Part shown: positions 10,802 through 22,921 of the stretch, piece after piece
How positions within the stretch are numbered: position 1 is the stretch's first letter
Layout: each line of letters starts with the position of its first letter
NCBI RefSeq assembly: GCF_016808335.1
Contig: NC_053147.1
Location: forward strand, 69,066,960-69,130,959
Source: Panicum virgatum
Taxonomy: Eukaryota; Streptophyta; Magnoliopsida; Poales; Poaceae
Reading direction: 5' to 3'
DNA: 64,000 nt
Made by a program: the position numbers and the translations under genes
Notes under the pieces: model-generated
The model's input: only the letters and a program-made list of their open reading frames with translations
Databases searched by the model: none
What the model was told of the DNA's origin: nothing

Positions 10802-11260
10802 ATGGTTTCAGCAGCTGGAGGGAGTGGCGCCGGTGGGGGTGATCGTTGTCCTTCTGGAGAGAAGGGCACAACTCCAGTAGGTCGTCGGTGCAAGAAACCT
10901 AGTGCTTTTCATAGGGCAGCGCTCTGTTATTTGGAAAAAGAAAATAGAGAATGTGTGGCAAGGGGCGAGGAACCTCCGTTTGAACTTGAGAATTTGTTGC
11001 GGCGTTACAGTTCGTCACCACCAAACTCGGAGGTTTCAGCTCCGCCACCTTCTTCTGCGCCAGCAAGAAATCCGCACCACCAAACTCGGAGGTTTCAGCT
11101 CCGCCACCTTCTTCTGCGCCAGCAAGAAATCCGTCAGAACATTCTGCTTTCCCACGCAAAGACGGTTGAAAACCTATGTGTTGTTGTGCGAATTTTTAAG
11201 TTGCATGTTGAGTACTACTTTGTTAAGTTCTATAATGGATTAAGTACTCCTTTTAATTAA
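10802..11260 (+). pseudogene. Small CACTA leader ORF with frameshifting duplication
   Basis: An ORF starting at the ATG of 10802 (just after an AT-rich leader) encodes a Gly/Ser-rich then Pro/Ser-rich protein of unknown function. It is broken by an exact-looking tandem duplication of 59 bp (11016-11074 and 11075-11133). Because 59 is not a multiple of three, everything after it is out of frame. Without the duplication the frame would end about 10 codons later. I do not recognise the family. It may be an upstream exon of the transposase gene or an independent ORF. Confidence 0.4.
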
Positions 11261-11385
11261 TCATGATGTATGATGGATATTGAAGATCTTTTAATTATTC
11301 ATGTTTTGTTACATTTAGTTTAATTTAGGTTTGATATATTTTATTTATTCGATACGTGTAAAGTATTCAAATCGATTTCATTAAA

Positions 11386-12755
11386 ATGCAGATGGACCGG
11401 CAATGGATGTACAATGCTGACCGACGTTCGAACGAATTCATTGAAGGCCTGCATTATTTTTTATCTGTGGCTGAGACAAACAAGCAGAATGGTTTTATGT
11501 GCTACCCGTGTGTTCATTGCAAGAATAACAAGGATTACTCCTCTTCAAGAATCCTACATAGCCACATTTTCGCAAATGGTTTCATGAAGAAGTATGTTTG
11601 TTGGACGAAGCACGGAGAACAGGGGATTACCATGGAAGACAATGAAGAAGAAGATTTTGACGACCAGTTTCCCGGGAATGCTGGATTCGGTGCATTCGAT
11701 TACGATATTCCCATGGAAGAGCCCGAAATAGATGTAGCAGAAGATGATCCCAGCGACGATCTGGGGCAGGCACTGCACAATGTGCGGGCAGACTGTGAGA
11801 GCGAAACAGAGAGGTTGAAGTTCCAGAAGATATTAGAGGACCACCGTAAGTTGTTGTACTCAGATTGTGAAAATGAATTGAAGAAGCTTGGCACCACCTT
11901 GGAGTTGCTGCAATGGAAGGCGACAAATGGTGTATCCGATAAGGAATTTGGTGAATTACTGAAACTTGTTAAAAATATGCTTCCTAAGGACAACGAATTG
12001 CCTACCACAACGTATGAAGCCAAACAACTTGTTTGCCCTCTAGGATTGAAAGTGCAAAAGATACATGCATGCCCCAACGACTGCATCCTCTACCGAGATG
12101 AGTACGAGAATTTGGATGCATGTCCCGTATGCAGTGCATTGCGTTACAAGATCAGAAAAGATGATCCTGGCGATGTCGAGGGGGAGCGTCCCCAGAAGAG
12201 AGTTCATGCGAAGCTCATGTGGTATTTGCCTATAATACCACGTTTGAAGCGTCTGTTTAGAAATAAAGATAATGTTAAGTTGATGCGATGGCACAAAGAG
12301 GAACGCAAGCAAGACTCGATGTTGAGACACTCCGGTGATGGGTCGTTGTGGAGAAAAATAGATAGAACGCACCTGAATTTGAATTGGATGCGAGAAACAT
12401 AAGGTTTGGTTTGAGTACGGATGACATGAATCCTTTTGGTGAGATGAGCAGTGGTCATAACACTTGGCCTGTGACTCTTTGTACGTACAATCTTCCAACA
12501 TGACTCTGCATGAAACGAAAGTTCATCATGATGCCAGTGCTTATCCCGGGCCCAAAGCAGCCAGGAAATGACATTGATGTGTACCTAAGACCATTGGTCG
12601 AAGAACTCTTATTGCTCTGGGGCAATGAAGGTGTACGGATGTGGGATGAATACAAACAGAAAAACTTCAACCTACGAGCATTGCTGTTCATAACGATCAA
12701 TGACTGGCCTGCTCTTAGTAACTTGTCAGGACATTCGAACAAGGGATATAAAGCA
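11386..12755 (+). pseudogene. TNP2-type CACTA transposase, 5' part
   Basis: The N-terminal ~80 residues from the ATG at 11386 match the plant transposase-associated domain (CYPCVHC zinc-binding motif, then a HIFANGFMKKYVCWTKHGE segment). The TNP2/Transposase_21 core follows (KVQKIHACPNDCILYR, LRHSGDGSLWRKID, FGEMSSGHNTWPVTL, MMPVLIPGPKQPGNDIDVYL). Two lesions are visible: a one-base frame change near 12366-12372, and a TGA at 12501-12503 where relatives usually have Trp. The gene is then cut at 12755 by the Gypsy element and resumes at 25258. In an intact element this enzyme would cut at the CACTA ends. Confidence 0.88.
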
Positions 12756-13406
12756 TGTTGGCATCTTAGCTTCTTAGATGCCCAAACATGGAGCATGAAC
12801 AGTATGAAAATGACAATGAAAGTAGGCACTTAATTCTCCAGTAATAATCAGAAAATTCAACCCTCTACACTGTGTTGAGAGGGGGCTATTTATACCCCTA
12901 GCCCTCGGCCAGGTTTTCCTAAATTGCCCCTTCCAACCCATTTACAGCTCACAGCCGGTTTTGGGGTAAAATTACAAGGTGAGAGGTGTACAAGTCCGAC
13001 CTTCTCACGTATTCACATTTTACACGCACGCCTATTCCCGACGAAGGTCCTAGCAACCTTCATCTGGCTTGTGTTCTGTCCTTGATACGCTTCGGGCTTC
13101 AGGATCCTTCGCAGGCCTCTCTCCCGGATGTTATTCACTCTTAGCGAACAGCCATCACCTTCGCAGACGAAGGTGAGCCCACTGTCCCTTCGCAGGTCCT
13201 GGCCTTCGAGCTTAGGCTTCTGGGCGGTCGACCGTCTCCTTCAGCCTCCCAAAGGTGAGCTCCCTGGCTCTGGGCACCCTTGCAGACGGCGATCGCCCTT
13301 CGGGTGCGTTTGTCTCCTGGCGCTAGAGCCCTGCAGACACGCAAAGAGATGTTTCCAGGGGCGGGATTAACCTCTGGGCGCTCTCCCGAGGGTCCAATCC
13401 CCAACA
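12756..13406 (-). repeat. Tat element 3' LTR
   Basis: A 651-base partner of 24604-25257. The inside edge on the minus strand is preceded by a short purine-rich stretch (GAGGGGCTAC), a possible polypurine tract. Confidence 0.9.
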
Positions 13407-13620
13407 GTAGCCCCTCGAGGGCGAGGTCCAAAGCCGGCGGTCCGAACCCACATTACTGACAAAGATTGCTCGCTTCCTTCGGGGAGGTCCCGAGGAAAAA
13501 CGTCTCCCGAACTGTCGGCTGCAACGGTCGATTTTGGGTTTGAACGTGTCGGGCTCTGATTGCACCGCTCAAGTGGCCGACTCCTCGATTTTACTGTTGG
13601 CACTGTAGCTTTCGCCTGCC

Positions 13621-13628
13621 TATATAAG
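13621..13628 (+). promoter_or_regulatory. TATA box of the opposite-strand gene
   Basis: TATATAAG about 240 bases before the ATG at 13864, on the plus strand and outside the LTR, so the gene appears to have its own promoter. A donor-like GTAAGT near 13756 and acceptor TATGTAG just before 13861 would remove a 5' UTR intron. Confidence 0.5.
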
Positions 13629-13863
13629 CGGAGGAGGGGGGGTGAAACCTGTGCCCTCTTGAGCCTTGCTTACCTTCGATGCCTTTTTGTCATAAAGCGC
13701 TTCTTTCGAAGGTTCCGTTTTTCGTGCGTAATCAAGCTGCTCGTTTTTCTCGGTGTAAGTATATTAGCGGTTCATGGCTCGCACTAGGCAAACAGCGAAG
13801 TTGATCGAAGGTTCGTTTGAACCCTTTTTTTTCTAATTTGCCTTTCTTCGCTTTTATGTAGAT

Positions 13864-16849
13864 ATGGCATTCATTAAGAGGGCGGTTCTCCATGCAGACT
13901 CTGATCCAGCTCCCGAAGGAGAGATGGGTGCTTCACGGCCGCCTCAGCAACAACAGTCTAGCAAGGGCCTTTCGGCGGTGTCCGCGGCCGTGTCGGAACT
14001 GATGGCTCTGGAGAAATGTAAGACTTTGATTTTTGAGCCATCTGTCGTTTCTCAGAGCACGATAGACTTCTACGTTTCGAAAGGCTATTTCGCCGAAGGT
14101 GTTTGTCACCCTCCAAGGGCGGAAGTGATTCCTGTACCGAAGACCGGTGAGCTTGTGGTTTTTATGGGTTTTTTTTACTGCGGGGCTTAGACTTCCGATG
14201 GATCCACTTGTGCCGAAGCTTTTGGAGCCATTCAATGTGAAGCTGCACCGTTTTACGCCGAACGGGATTGTTGCTTTGGCCAAGTTTTTGTGGGTGGTAT
14301 GGACCTTCGGAGGAGAAGTGTCCGTGGATGCCTTTTGTTGGCTTTTTCAGCTGCACTGCCAGCCTTGCAAGGTCTATGTGGACGAGGACACCGAGCTTAG
14401 CGAGTTTCAGAACGGCTGTTGCACCTTCATTCCTCGCAAGCCGAACAAGAAGACTGGCCTAGAGAAGGTTATGCTTTCGACGGATTATAAGAACAAGTGT
14501 GAGGGGAACTGGTTGGGATACTGGTTTTACGCCAAGATTGGCTTTCCTGATCCCGAAGGTTCTGGTGAGGAGAAGTATCTGCTGGCTTCGGACATCGAGA
14601 TGTTCGAACACGTCTATCAGCCTGCCTTCAGCAAGCGTGGGCCAGGTTTCAAATCATGCCTGGAGGCCTTCATGACGGCTTGCCAGATTTGTGGTGGTAG
14701 GGATGTGGTGGAGGAGTTTTTGGCTGCGAAGGTTTGGCCTTTGTCTGCTGGCTGGTCTCCGTTGAGGTTCGAGCGTAAGTGTTTTGCTGGTTTGAAGTAT
14801 GATGTGACGTCTCCGGTTTTTGGGCTTCGGAGACTCGAAGGTTCCAGCGACGAAGTTATTGTGGCTGAGCTGGAGCGGCAGGTTGCGGAGATATTAGGTC
14901 CTTAGAACAAGAAGGAGTATGGTTCTTTGGTGGAGGTGTGTGGAGTGAACCTTCGGTTGAACTGGTGTTTGGCTGAGATGGGTGTGGCTTACGAGCCTCG
15001 GCCGGTGCCGGCGAACGCCATTCCAAGAATGACGCCGCCTGGGAACGTTGGTTTGGATGTTCCCGGGCCGAAGTCTAAAGGTAAAGCTAAGGTGGAGGAG
15101 GTGGGGAGCTCCGGGGCTACTGGCACGTGGGGGCGTGGGCATGGCCGAAAACCTTCGAGCACGAAGGTTTCTGTTGCAAGGGCTGAGAGCGCCAAGAGGA
15201 AGGCTCGAGATGAGGAAGTTTCTTCAGGCGACAGCAGTACGCCCTCATTCATGGAAGAGCTCATGGGGACGGTGGGCAGGGGGATCGTAGTTCCCGAAGG
15301 AAGGCTTTTTAGATCACGTTATGATCTCAGCGACGAGTACGGGACCATGCTTTTCGGTTTCGGCCGTCGGGTTGAGGTGGCGAAAGCGTTGATTAACCTT
15401 CATTGTTCCTCCGAAGGTACGACGAAATGGAAGAGGATTCAAAGCCTCGTCAAGACTGGGGCCAAGCCTGCGGACCTTCCGAAGCCGCCCGGGCCGAGGC
15501 TGACTGTCCCGACGGCTGGCGCCCCGAAGGATCCGGCTCTGATGACGACGGCTGCACAGTCTGTTCTTCCTGTGGGCGTCGAGGAGGGGGAAATCTTGGT
15601 TGGTGAAACGCTGATGTCGCTCAGGGGTGGAGAGGTTCTTGGTGGTTCTTCTACTCCACCTTCGGACAAAGAGGTGGAAATGTTGGAGAGAATGGGCTTC
15701 AACGAGACCGGTGAGCTTCGCCTACTTGGCTTTTTGTGAGTTCCTGGCTTGTTCGTGGCTCTCGAGGGGGTTTTGATTTTTGTTGTTTTTGCGGCTGTGT
15801 CTGCGTCAATGCAGCAGCTCTTGGCCGTGATGCGTGGGCCTGGGACCACCGGGATCCTTCCCCCGGTGAAAGGTAATGTGGCGGAAGGTTTTTAATCCTT
15901 CGCCATCTTTTTGGGTACCCAAAGGTAATAGTATTTTTTATATTGATGCAGAGTTTAAAGCCGCAGTAACAGAGACGTCCACCTCCGACGCTGCCTTTGT
16001 TGTGGCTGAGTTGAGTGAAAGGCTCGCCTTTGCCAGCCGGGTTTTGCAGCAAAAGGCTAAAGTTGACACGAACCTTGGGGTGAAACAGGCCAGCGAGAGG
16101 CTGAGCCTAGCCGATAGGCTAAGGCGGACTGAGGCGGAGGTTCAGTCCCTACAGGATGAGAACCGGCGATTAAGGGGGAAATGTACGAAGCTAGAGTCAA
16201 CTGCTTCGGATAATGAAAAAGTTCTAGAGAGCCTTCGGAAAACTATGGAGAGTGACACGAACGAGAAGGCTGCTCTGAAGAATAGGATCACTGAGTTGGA
16301 GTTGGCCCAATCTAAGGTGGATGAGCTCAAACAAGTGTTCACGGGGGTCACTACTCGGGCTGAAGGCGTGTACCAAGAATACAAAAAGGCTCTTGCTGCG
16401 CTAGGAGCGGAGCCTTTACCCATGCATGAGCCGGCCAAAGGTTCTCAGGTCATCGTTCAGCTCTTGGATTGGATGATGTCTAAGTTTGAGGGTCTCGGGG
16501 AGGTGATGAGCGTTGCAAATGACAACGCGGCCTCTGTTTCCTTTGAGGGGCTTGTTGGAAACCTCCTTCGCACCGGCGCAGTTGACCTTGTCCGACTGCA
16601 GGAGGGTTTTCAGTATGTCCCCTATGAAGGTTTGGCTGAGAAGGTTGCAAAGATTCAGGAGGTGAAGGTTGCGTTTTTTGAACAGTTCTGGGAACCTTCG
16701 GGCAAGGTCGCCGTTCGGACTCTGGCAGCAGCTGCTACTGAGGTAGGGTTGGTTCTATCAGCCGTTCGTTTTTCTTCTGTTTGTTTTTTATTAAGTTTGT
16801 CTATTCTGTGCAGGGGCCAACTCCTGATCAACCTTCGGAGGACAATTGA
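13864..16849 (+). pseudogene. Opposite-strand gene of the Tat element (gypsy-type 'Transposase_28' protein)
   Basis: A spliced-looking gene on the strand opposite to gag-pol. The ATG at 13864 follows a TATA box (13621) and a probable 5' UTR intron. The first part (to ~14900) matches the plant 'putative gypsy type transposon' domain (FFTAGLRLPMDPLV, LTPN-like FTPNGIVALAKF). A Ser/Pro-rich linker (to 15710) follows, then a coiled coil rich in Glu, Lys and Leu (15952-16742), and a short final exon ending TGA at 16847-16849. Introns: 15711-15814, 15873-15951, 16743-16813, all GT-AG. Lesions: a frame change at the T8 run (14167-14174), TAG at 14903-14905, and a one-base phase mismatch around the small middle exon. 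The function of this family is unknown. Confidence 0.7.
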
Positions 16850-17204
16850 ATGTCCGAGGCTCGCAGGTCTCCTTCGGGGCATGACGCCGGTGGTTCGTCG
16901 GGGGCTCTGGTCTAGAGATTGGTTTGTAGGAGTTTGCTTTGGAAGTTTTTGGTACTTGGTCTGTAAATATTCCCATGGTGCAGGATATGAACAGCGCTAT
17001 GTTGTTGATGAGCTGGGAGGCTTTCAGCCTTGCTCGTCCCGGGTGCAGCGTTGCAGAATACTTGTGCTGGTCCGGTCGTGATTCATTGTAATCTCTTTTG
17101 CTTTTTCGACTGAATGTGACCTTCGTGACGCTTCTCGAAGTGTATGTTATTCTCGCAATTGCCTTTCACAGGGCTTCTTATTGCACATCCTTCGGGTTTT
17201 TTTT

Positions 17205-17395
17205 CTGTGTGCATCCTTCGAGGTGCCTTTTTGCGTGCATTCTTCGAGATGTCTTTCTGCGTGCGTCCTTCAAGATAACTTTCTGAGTGCATCCTTCGAG
17301 ATGCATTACGCGTGTGCGTCCTTCGAGATGCTTTGATGTGTGCATCCATCGAGGTGCGTTGTTATGTGCATCCTTCGAGGTGCTTTGATGTGGGA
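17205..17395. repeat. 26-bp tandem repeat, about seven copies
   Basis: Units of the form GTGCATCCTTCGAGATGC start at about 17211, 17237, 17263, 17289, 17315, 17342 and 17368, spaced 26-27 bases apart. They lie in the long 3' region of the Tat element and are not coding. Confidence 0.8.
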
Positions 17396-17409
17396 TGTGC
17401 GAGGGGAGT

Positions 17410-18065
17410 TTCAAGAAAAAAATGTCTCCCCCTTCCTTGCGCATGGCTCATCAAGTTTCAAGTCTCTAGTGAGCTTCGGGTGATTTTTTTGGGAAAACAT
17501 CTCCGCCCCTTTCTGGCATATTCCTCCCGAAGGTTTGTTAGGTAATGTGGGACTGGGCGACACACGCGGGGATTTTGTTTTTGGTGAGAAATGTCTCCCC
17601 CCTTGCCTGCATGTTGTTATCCCAAAGGATCTTTTCGAAGGTTGCTTTCTGCAGGGGAAAGCTCCCTTAGGTAGCAATTGGCCGGCTTTGAGTATGAGAA
17701 ATGTCTCCGCCTTTTGTTGGATGCCGGACGTGTCCTTCGAGAGGTAAGTTGCTGACGTCCAAGGCGACGCTCGTTAGGGTTGTGTTTCTTTTTGGAAAAA
17801 CTTCTCCCCCTTACTAACGAATCGTCGCCCGGGAGGCAGTTTATGAAAAAAGGGGGTTTCCCTCCTTTTTGTGGAACTTCGATAGATGATTTGTTTATTA
17901 GCGAAGCAACGTGCGCAAATTTTTATTTTGGGAAAAACATCTCCCCCCTTTCTTGCGTGCTGTTGTCTCGAAGGGTTTTGTTCTTTCTTGTATTTGTTTC
18001 GGGTAGATCGAATGATGGGAGCCGAGGGTTCAGATGGAAAAACGTCTCCCCCCTTTCTGGCATCC
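17410..18065. repeat. Dispersed GAAAAACATCTCCCCCC motif
   Basis: A word close to GGGAAAAACATCTCCCCCC followed by CTTTCTGGCAT recurs near 17418, 17491, 17586, 17696, 17796, 17930 and 18036, separated by 70-135 bases of otherwise dissimilar sequence. One related copy is near 13493, beside the 3' LTR. These look like decayed units of a longer repeat. Confidence 0.6.
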
Positions 18066-18079
18066 ATCTTTCGATTCTT

Positions 18080-18690
18080 CCGATGGTATTTTTGGTTCGG
18101 ACCTTTTGAAAGGTCTAAACCCCTTGGCGTTCGTTTTGCACTTATTGTGCCCTTTGTGCCGAAGGTTTTTGGGTTCGGACCTTTTGAAAGGTCGAAGCCC
18201 CTTGGCGTTCGTATTGTACTTATTGTGCATTTTGTGCCGAAGGTTTTTTGGTTCAGGCCTTTTGAAAGGTCGAAGCCCCTTGGCGATCGTTTTGCACTTT
18301 TTGTACCTTTTGTGCCGAAGGTTTTTTGGTTCTGTCCTTTTGAAAGGTCGAAGCCCCTTGGCGATCGTTTTGCACTTATTGTGCCCTTTGTGCCGAAGGT
18401 TTTTTGGTTCGGTCCTTTTAAAAGGTCGAAGCCCCTTGGTGATCGTTTTGCACTTTTTGTGCCTTTTGTGCCGAAGGTTTTTTGGTTCGAACCTTTTTAA
18501 AGGTCGAAGCCCCTTGCGATTGTTTTGCACTTATTGTGCCCTTTGTGCCGAAGGTTTTTTGTTCGGTCCTTTTGAAAGGTCGAAGCCCCTTAGCGATGGT
18601 TTTGCACTTTTTGTGCCTTTTGTGTCGAAAGTTTTTTGGTTCGGACCTTTTGAAAGGTCGAAGCCCCTTGGCGTTCGTTTTGATAAGTAT
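18080..18690. repeat. 78-bp tandem array, eight copies
   Basis: The anchor word CCTTTTGAAAGGTC begins near 18101, 18179, 18257, 18335, 18413, 18491, 18567 and 18645, that is 78 bases apart with one 76-base step. Each unit contains CGAAGCCCCTTGGCG and TGTGCCGAAGG. Because 78 is a multiple of three, long frames run through on both strands, but they encode only the repeat and are not credible proteins. Confidence 0.9.
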
Positions 18691-18982
18691 GCAAAGTTTG
18701 CAGATTCTGCATACTTTGCTAACTTACTATTTTATGCAGCATGTAGATGCTGGCCGAAGCTTGCCATTTGGGCTGCTTAGGCGAAGGTCACACTTTGTTT
18801 GGGGGGAATTCATTGCATTGAAATAGTTTACAATTGGTCTGTCTCGTCAAAAACCTCACCTCCGGTGTGTAGTTTCCCCCTGTGAGAAAAAGAGTACGGC
18901 CCTTTTATAATGTAAAAAGAACTGAAAATATCTGCGAAGATCCGCAATCGCTTATAGTTCGCGATGCGGCCTTTTTACATGC

Positions 18983-21900
18983 TTATATGTAGTACTTTTT
19001 AAGGCTGTCCGCATTCCAAGGATGCTGCAGCTCATTGCCTTCGGCGTCGAACAGGTGATATGACCCTGGCCTGTTGCTCTTGATTACTAGGAATGGACCT
19101 TCCCTCTTGGATTGAAGTTTGCCGGAGGTTTCGGCGTTTGGCTTTCTTTTTAGGACCCAATCTCCGACTGTGATGCTCTTTTTCACGTCCTTCTTGTCCC
19201 TCCACTTCGTGGTTTCTTGTTGATACTTTTCTAGGTTTTCTGAAGCATGTAGGATGTCTAGTTCCATGAGGTCTTTGTCATCGAGGGGATGGCCTCAACT
19301 TGGTGGGTCACCCTTAGGCTTCGGTTTTTAAGCTCCTTCGGAGTCATTGCTTCGGCACCGTAGAGTAGCCTGAATGGGGTGAACTTTGTTGTTCTTGATT
19401 CTGAGGTGTTGTGGGACCAAAAGACCTTCAGGAGTTCATCGGCCCATTTGCCCTTTTTCTGATCAAACAGGCACTTTTTGATGCTGCCGAAGATGATGTC
19501 GTTGGCTCTTTCGACGGCCCCGTTGGATTGCGGGTGGTACACCGAGGCAAAGATTACCTTCATGCCCACACTATAACAGAATTCTCTGAAGAGCTGTGAA
19601 TCAAACTGTTTGCCGTTATCGACAGTGATCTCCCTTGGGACCCCGAACCTGCAGATGATGTTCTACCAGAAGAATTTTCTGATTGTTTCTGATGTGATGT
19701 TGATGAGTGGCTTGGCTTCGAACCACTTTGTGAAGTACTCAGCAGCAACTGCTGTGTACTTGTAATTGCCCTGAGCTGTGGGTAGAGGTCCCACTAGGTC
19801 AATTCCCCATCTTTGAAGAGGTCAGGTCGGAGGTATCAGCTGAGTTGACTCCGAGGGTTTAGAGGACTTCGGGCCCATCATTTGGCATGCTTGGCATGTT
19901 TTCACTATGTGCTGAGCGTCCTTCAGCGCCGTTGGCCAGAAGAATCCTTGCCTGAAGGCTTTGGAGACAAGTTGTCTGAAGCCAATGTGGGATACACAAA
20001 ACCCGGAGTGAATTTCCTTGAGGAGCTCAATTCCTTGGGTTGTCGAGATGCACTTTAACCATGGGCTGGTGACGCCTGACTTGAACAACTCTCCCTCGGA
20101 GATGACATAGCCCCTCGCTCTCTGGAACATTTTCTTCTCCTCTTTCTCATTTGGCAGCTCGATGTTTCCCCGAAGGTACTCCATTATAGGTGTTCTCCAA
20201 TCTTCGGCTGAGATGACTGAAACTTGTTTTTCTTTTTTCGGCTTGACCGAAGGTTCTGTGATTTCTTCAAAAAATACATCTGAGGGTAATTGTTCCTTTC
20301 TAGATGCTGCTTTTGCCAGCTTGTCAGCTTCGTCGTTCATATGTCTGGGGATATGGACAATGTCAAAGCCCTTGAAATGCTTCTCCATGGCTCTGACGGC
20401 ATCGAGGTACTCGATGAGTTCTGGTTTTCTTGCCTCTGAGTCTTTTTCAATGTGGTCTCTGACAACCTTCGAATCTGTTCTGACTATGAAGTTTTGGTGG
20501 CCGAGGGCTTTCATTTTGTGAAGGCCCAGGAGCAAAGCTTCATACTCAGTGGTGTTGTTGGTTGATGATTCGAGGTTGCCGAAGCTTAGGCGCGCCGCGT
20601 ATCTTGTTTTTGCTCCTGAGGGAGATTTTATGATTGTAGCCACGCCTGCTCCATCGTTGCACCAGGCTCCGTCGCAATGCACGATCCAGGTTTCAGTCGA
20701 AGGTTCCTCCTTGAAGGTTGGGGAAGTCCAATCGGCAATGAAATCTGCCAATACTTGTGACTTGATCGATGTTCTTCTCTCGAAGTCTATGTAGAACTCA
20801 GAGAGTTCCGAAGCCCATTTGGCAATTCTGACTTAGGCCTCTCTGTTACTGAACAAGTCATGCAGAGGTTGATCTGTGACTATGATTATCTTGTGAGCAT
20901 CGAAATAGTGTCGAAGCTTCCGAACAGACATGACTACTGCATATGCAATTTTCTCTAGCTCTGAGTACAGGAGCTTCGAGCCTGCAAGGGCTTCAGATAC
21001 GAAGAAGAAAGGTAGCTCCTTCTTCTTTCCCTCAATTTCTTTCTCGAGAACGAGCGCTACACTCATAGCAGAGTAGGATACTGCGATGTACAGGAGCAAC
21101 ATGTCCTTCGGGTTAGGTGCGGTCATTTTGATCATGTTCTGGAGATAATTTTTGAGTGCCTAAAGGGCTTCGCTTTGCTCGAGGCCCACTCGAATTTGTT
21201 TGCGTTGCGAAGGACCTTGAAGAATGGTAGGCTTCGGTCAGCAAAGCGAGGGATAAATCTATTTAGGGCTGCTATCCGCCCTGTGAGTTTCTATACATCC
21301 CTGATGGACTTGGGCTCCTCCATGTTCTAGAGAGCTTTTAATTTGTCAGGATTTGCTTCAATGCCTTTGGTGGACATGAGGCATCCTAGCACCTTTCCTT
21401 TATGAACTCCAAAGATGCACTTGTTGGGGTTCAAGGACAATCCTGTTTTTCTTAGGCTTGCGAAGGTTTCGGCCAGGTCTGCCACATGATTACCTCTTAT
21501 TGAACTGGTTACTACAATATCATCAACATAAGCCAAGACATTTCTTCTGAGTTGGTGCTCCAGAACCACCGAAGACATTCTTGAAAAAGACTGTCCTGCA
21601 TTTTTCAATCCTTCGGGCATCCTAACGAAGCAGTAGGTGCCGAAGGGGGTTATGAAGCTTGTTTTTTCTTCATCTTCTTTCCTCATCCAAATCTGATGGT
21701 ATCCAGAGAAACAGTCCAGCAGAGACATCAGTTGACTGTTTGCCGCATCATCAACGACTCTGTCGATTCTTGGCAGTGGAAAGTCATCCTTCGGGCAGGC
21801 TTTATTGAGGTCAGTGAAATCGATGCACATGCGCCATTTGCCATTCTTCTTTATGATCGGCATGGTGTTTGCCAGCCATGTTGGGTACTTAACTTCTCGA

Positions 21901-22900
21901 ATAACATTTGCATCTAGAAGTCTCTGGACTTCGGCCTTGACTGCTGCGACTTTTTCATCTGCCATTTTGCGAAGCTTCTGCTTCTTCGGCTTGATGTTTG
22001 GGTTGATATCCAAGCGATGCTCAATGATATCTCTGCTGACACCCCGTAGGTCGCTGGCGGACCATGCAAAAACATCTTGATTCTTGCGGAGGAACTCGAG
22101 AAGCTCTTTTTCTTCCTCGGGCTCGAGGGTTGCATTGATAGTCACCATTTTGTCGGGTAGATGCACATCAAGGGGGACCTTCTTGACTTCGCAGTCTTTC
22201 TCGAAGGTTGCTTTCTCGCTGTCTCTCTGCTGCACTTTGAAGGTAGCGGACTTGGATTCAGTCCGAAGGTTGTGGACATTTTTCTGGCCTGCGGTGTATC
22301 CCTGCTCTAAGTCCCGTGCAAGCTGCTGGTCCCCGCAGACGGTGATGACCCCCGTGGGAGCTGGAATCTTCATGCACAAGTACAGTTGATGAATGATAGC
22401 TTCGAACTTGTTGATTGTCCCCCTTCCTAGGATTGCGCGGTATGGGTAGGGATCTCTACCACATCGAAGGTGATGTGCTCTGTTCTTGCATTGGCTGTGT
22501 CTCCGAAGGACACAGGGAGTGATAGTTTGCCGATTGCGTTCACTCTCTTTCCTTCGAATCCCATTAAAGGGATATCCGAAGGCTGAAGCAGGCTTCGGTC
22601 GATGCCCATCTTGTCGAAGGTGGCAAAAAGATGATGTCTGCAGAACTGCCAGGGTCAACTAGTATCTTGCCAATCCTCCAGCCCTGAATGTTTGCCTCGA
22701 TGACAAGAGCATTTGTGTGTGGGTAGCTGATGAGGTTGACATCTTCTTCGGAGAAGGTGATCGGAGAGTGTGACCACTGGGTTCTCTTGGTTGGACCTTT
22801 GGAGACGATGTAGTGGACTTGCCTAAAGTAGTCTCTGCGCTGTCTCTTGTTTTTGAAGTCCAGGGTGGAACCTCCGGAGATGGGCATGATCATCCCGAAG
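18983..22900 (-). pseudogene. Tat element pol (PR-RT-RNaseH-aRNH-INT)
   Basis: Reading leftward: aspartic protease with DPGSSADI (~22650); reverse transcriptase from ~22000 with KWRMCIDFTDLNKACPKD and the catalytic YVDD at 21519-21530; RNase H remnant (~21130-20830, ending FDAHKIIIVTDQ and a stop); a second RNase H-like domain (~20700-20280: HCDGAWCNDGAG, TEYEALLLGL, TDSKVV); integrase zinc finger (~19990-19880, HIGFRQL...CQACQMM) and core with VDNGKQF and NGAVERAND (~19610-19500). A C-terminal domain ends at the stop at 18983-18985. At least five interruptions are visible (frame changes near 22610 and 22430, stops near 21327, 20833 and 19822). Confidence 0.85.
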
Positions 22901-22921
22901 GTTGGTAGTGCCGCGGGTTGG

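Noticed and set aside
17886..18780. Two plus-strand and one minus-strand frames of 166-248 residues
   Set aside because: They only read the 78-bp tandem array, whose period is a multiple of three, so all are open by repetition.
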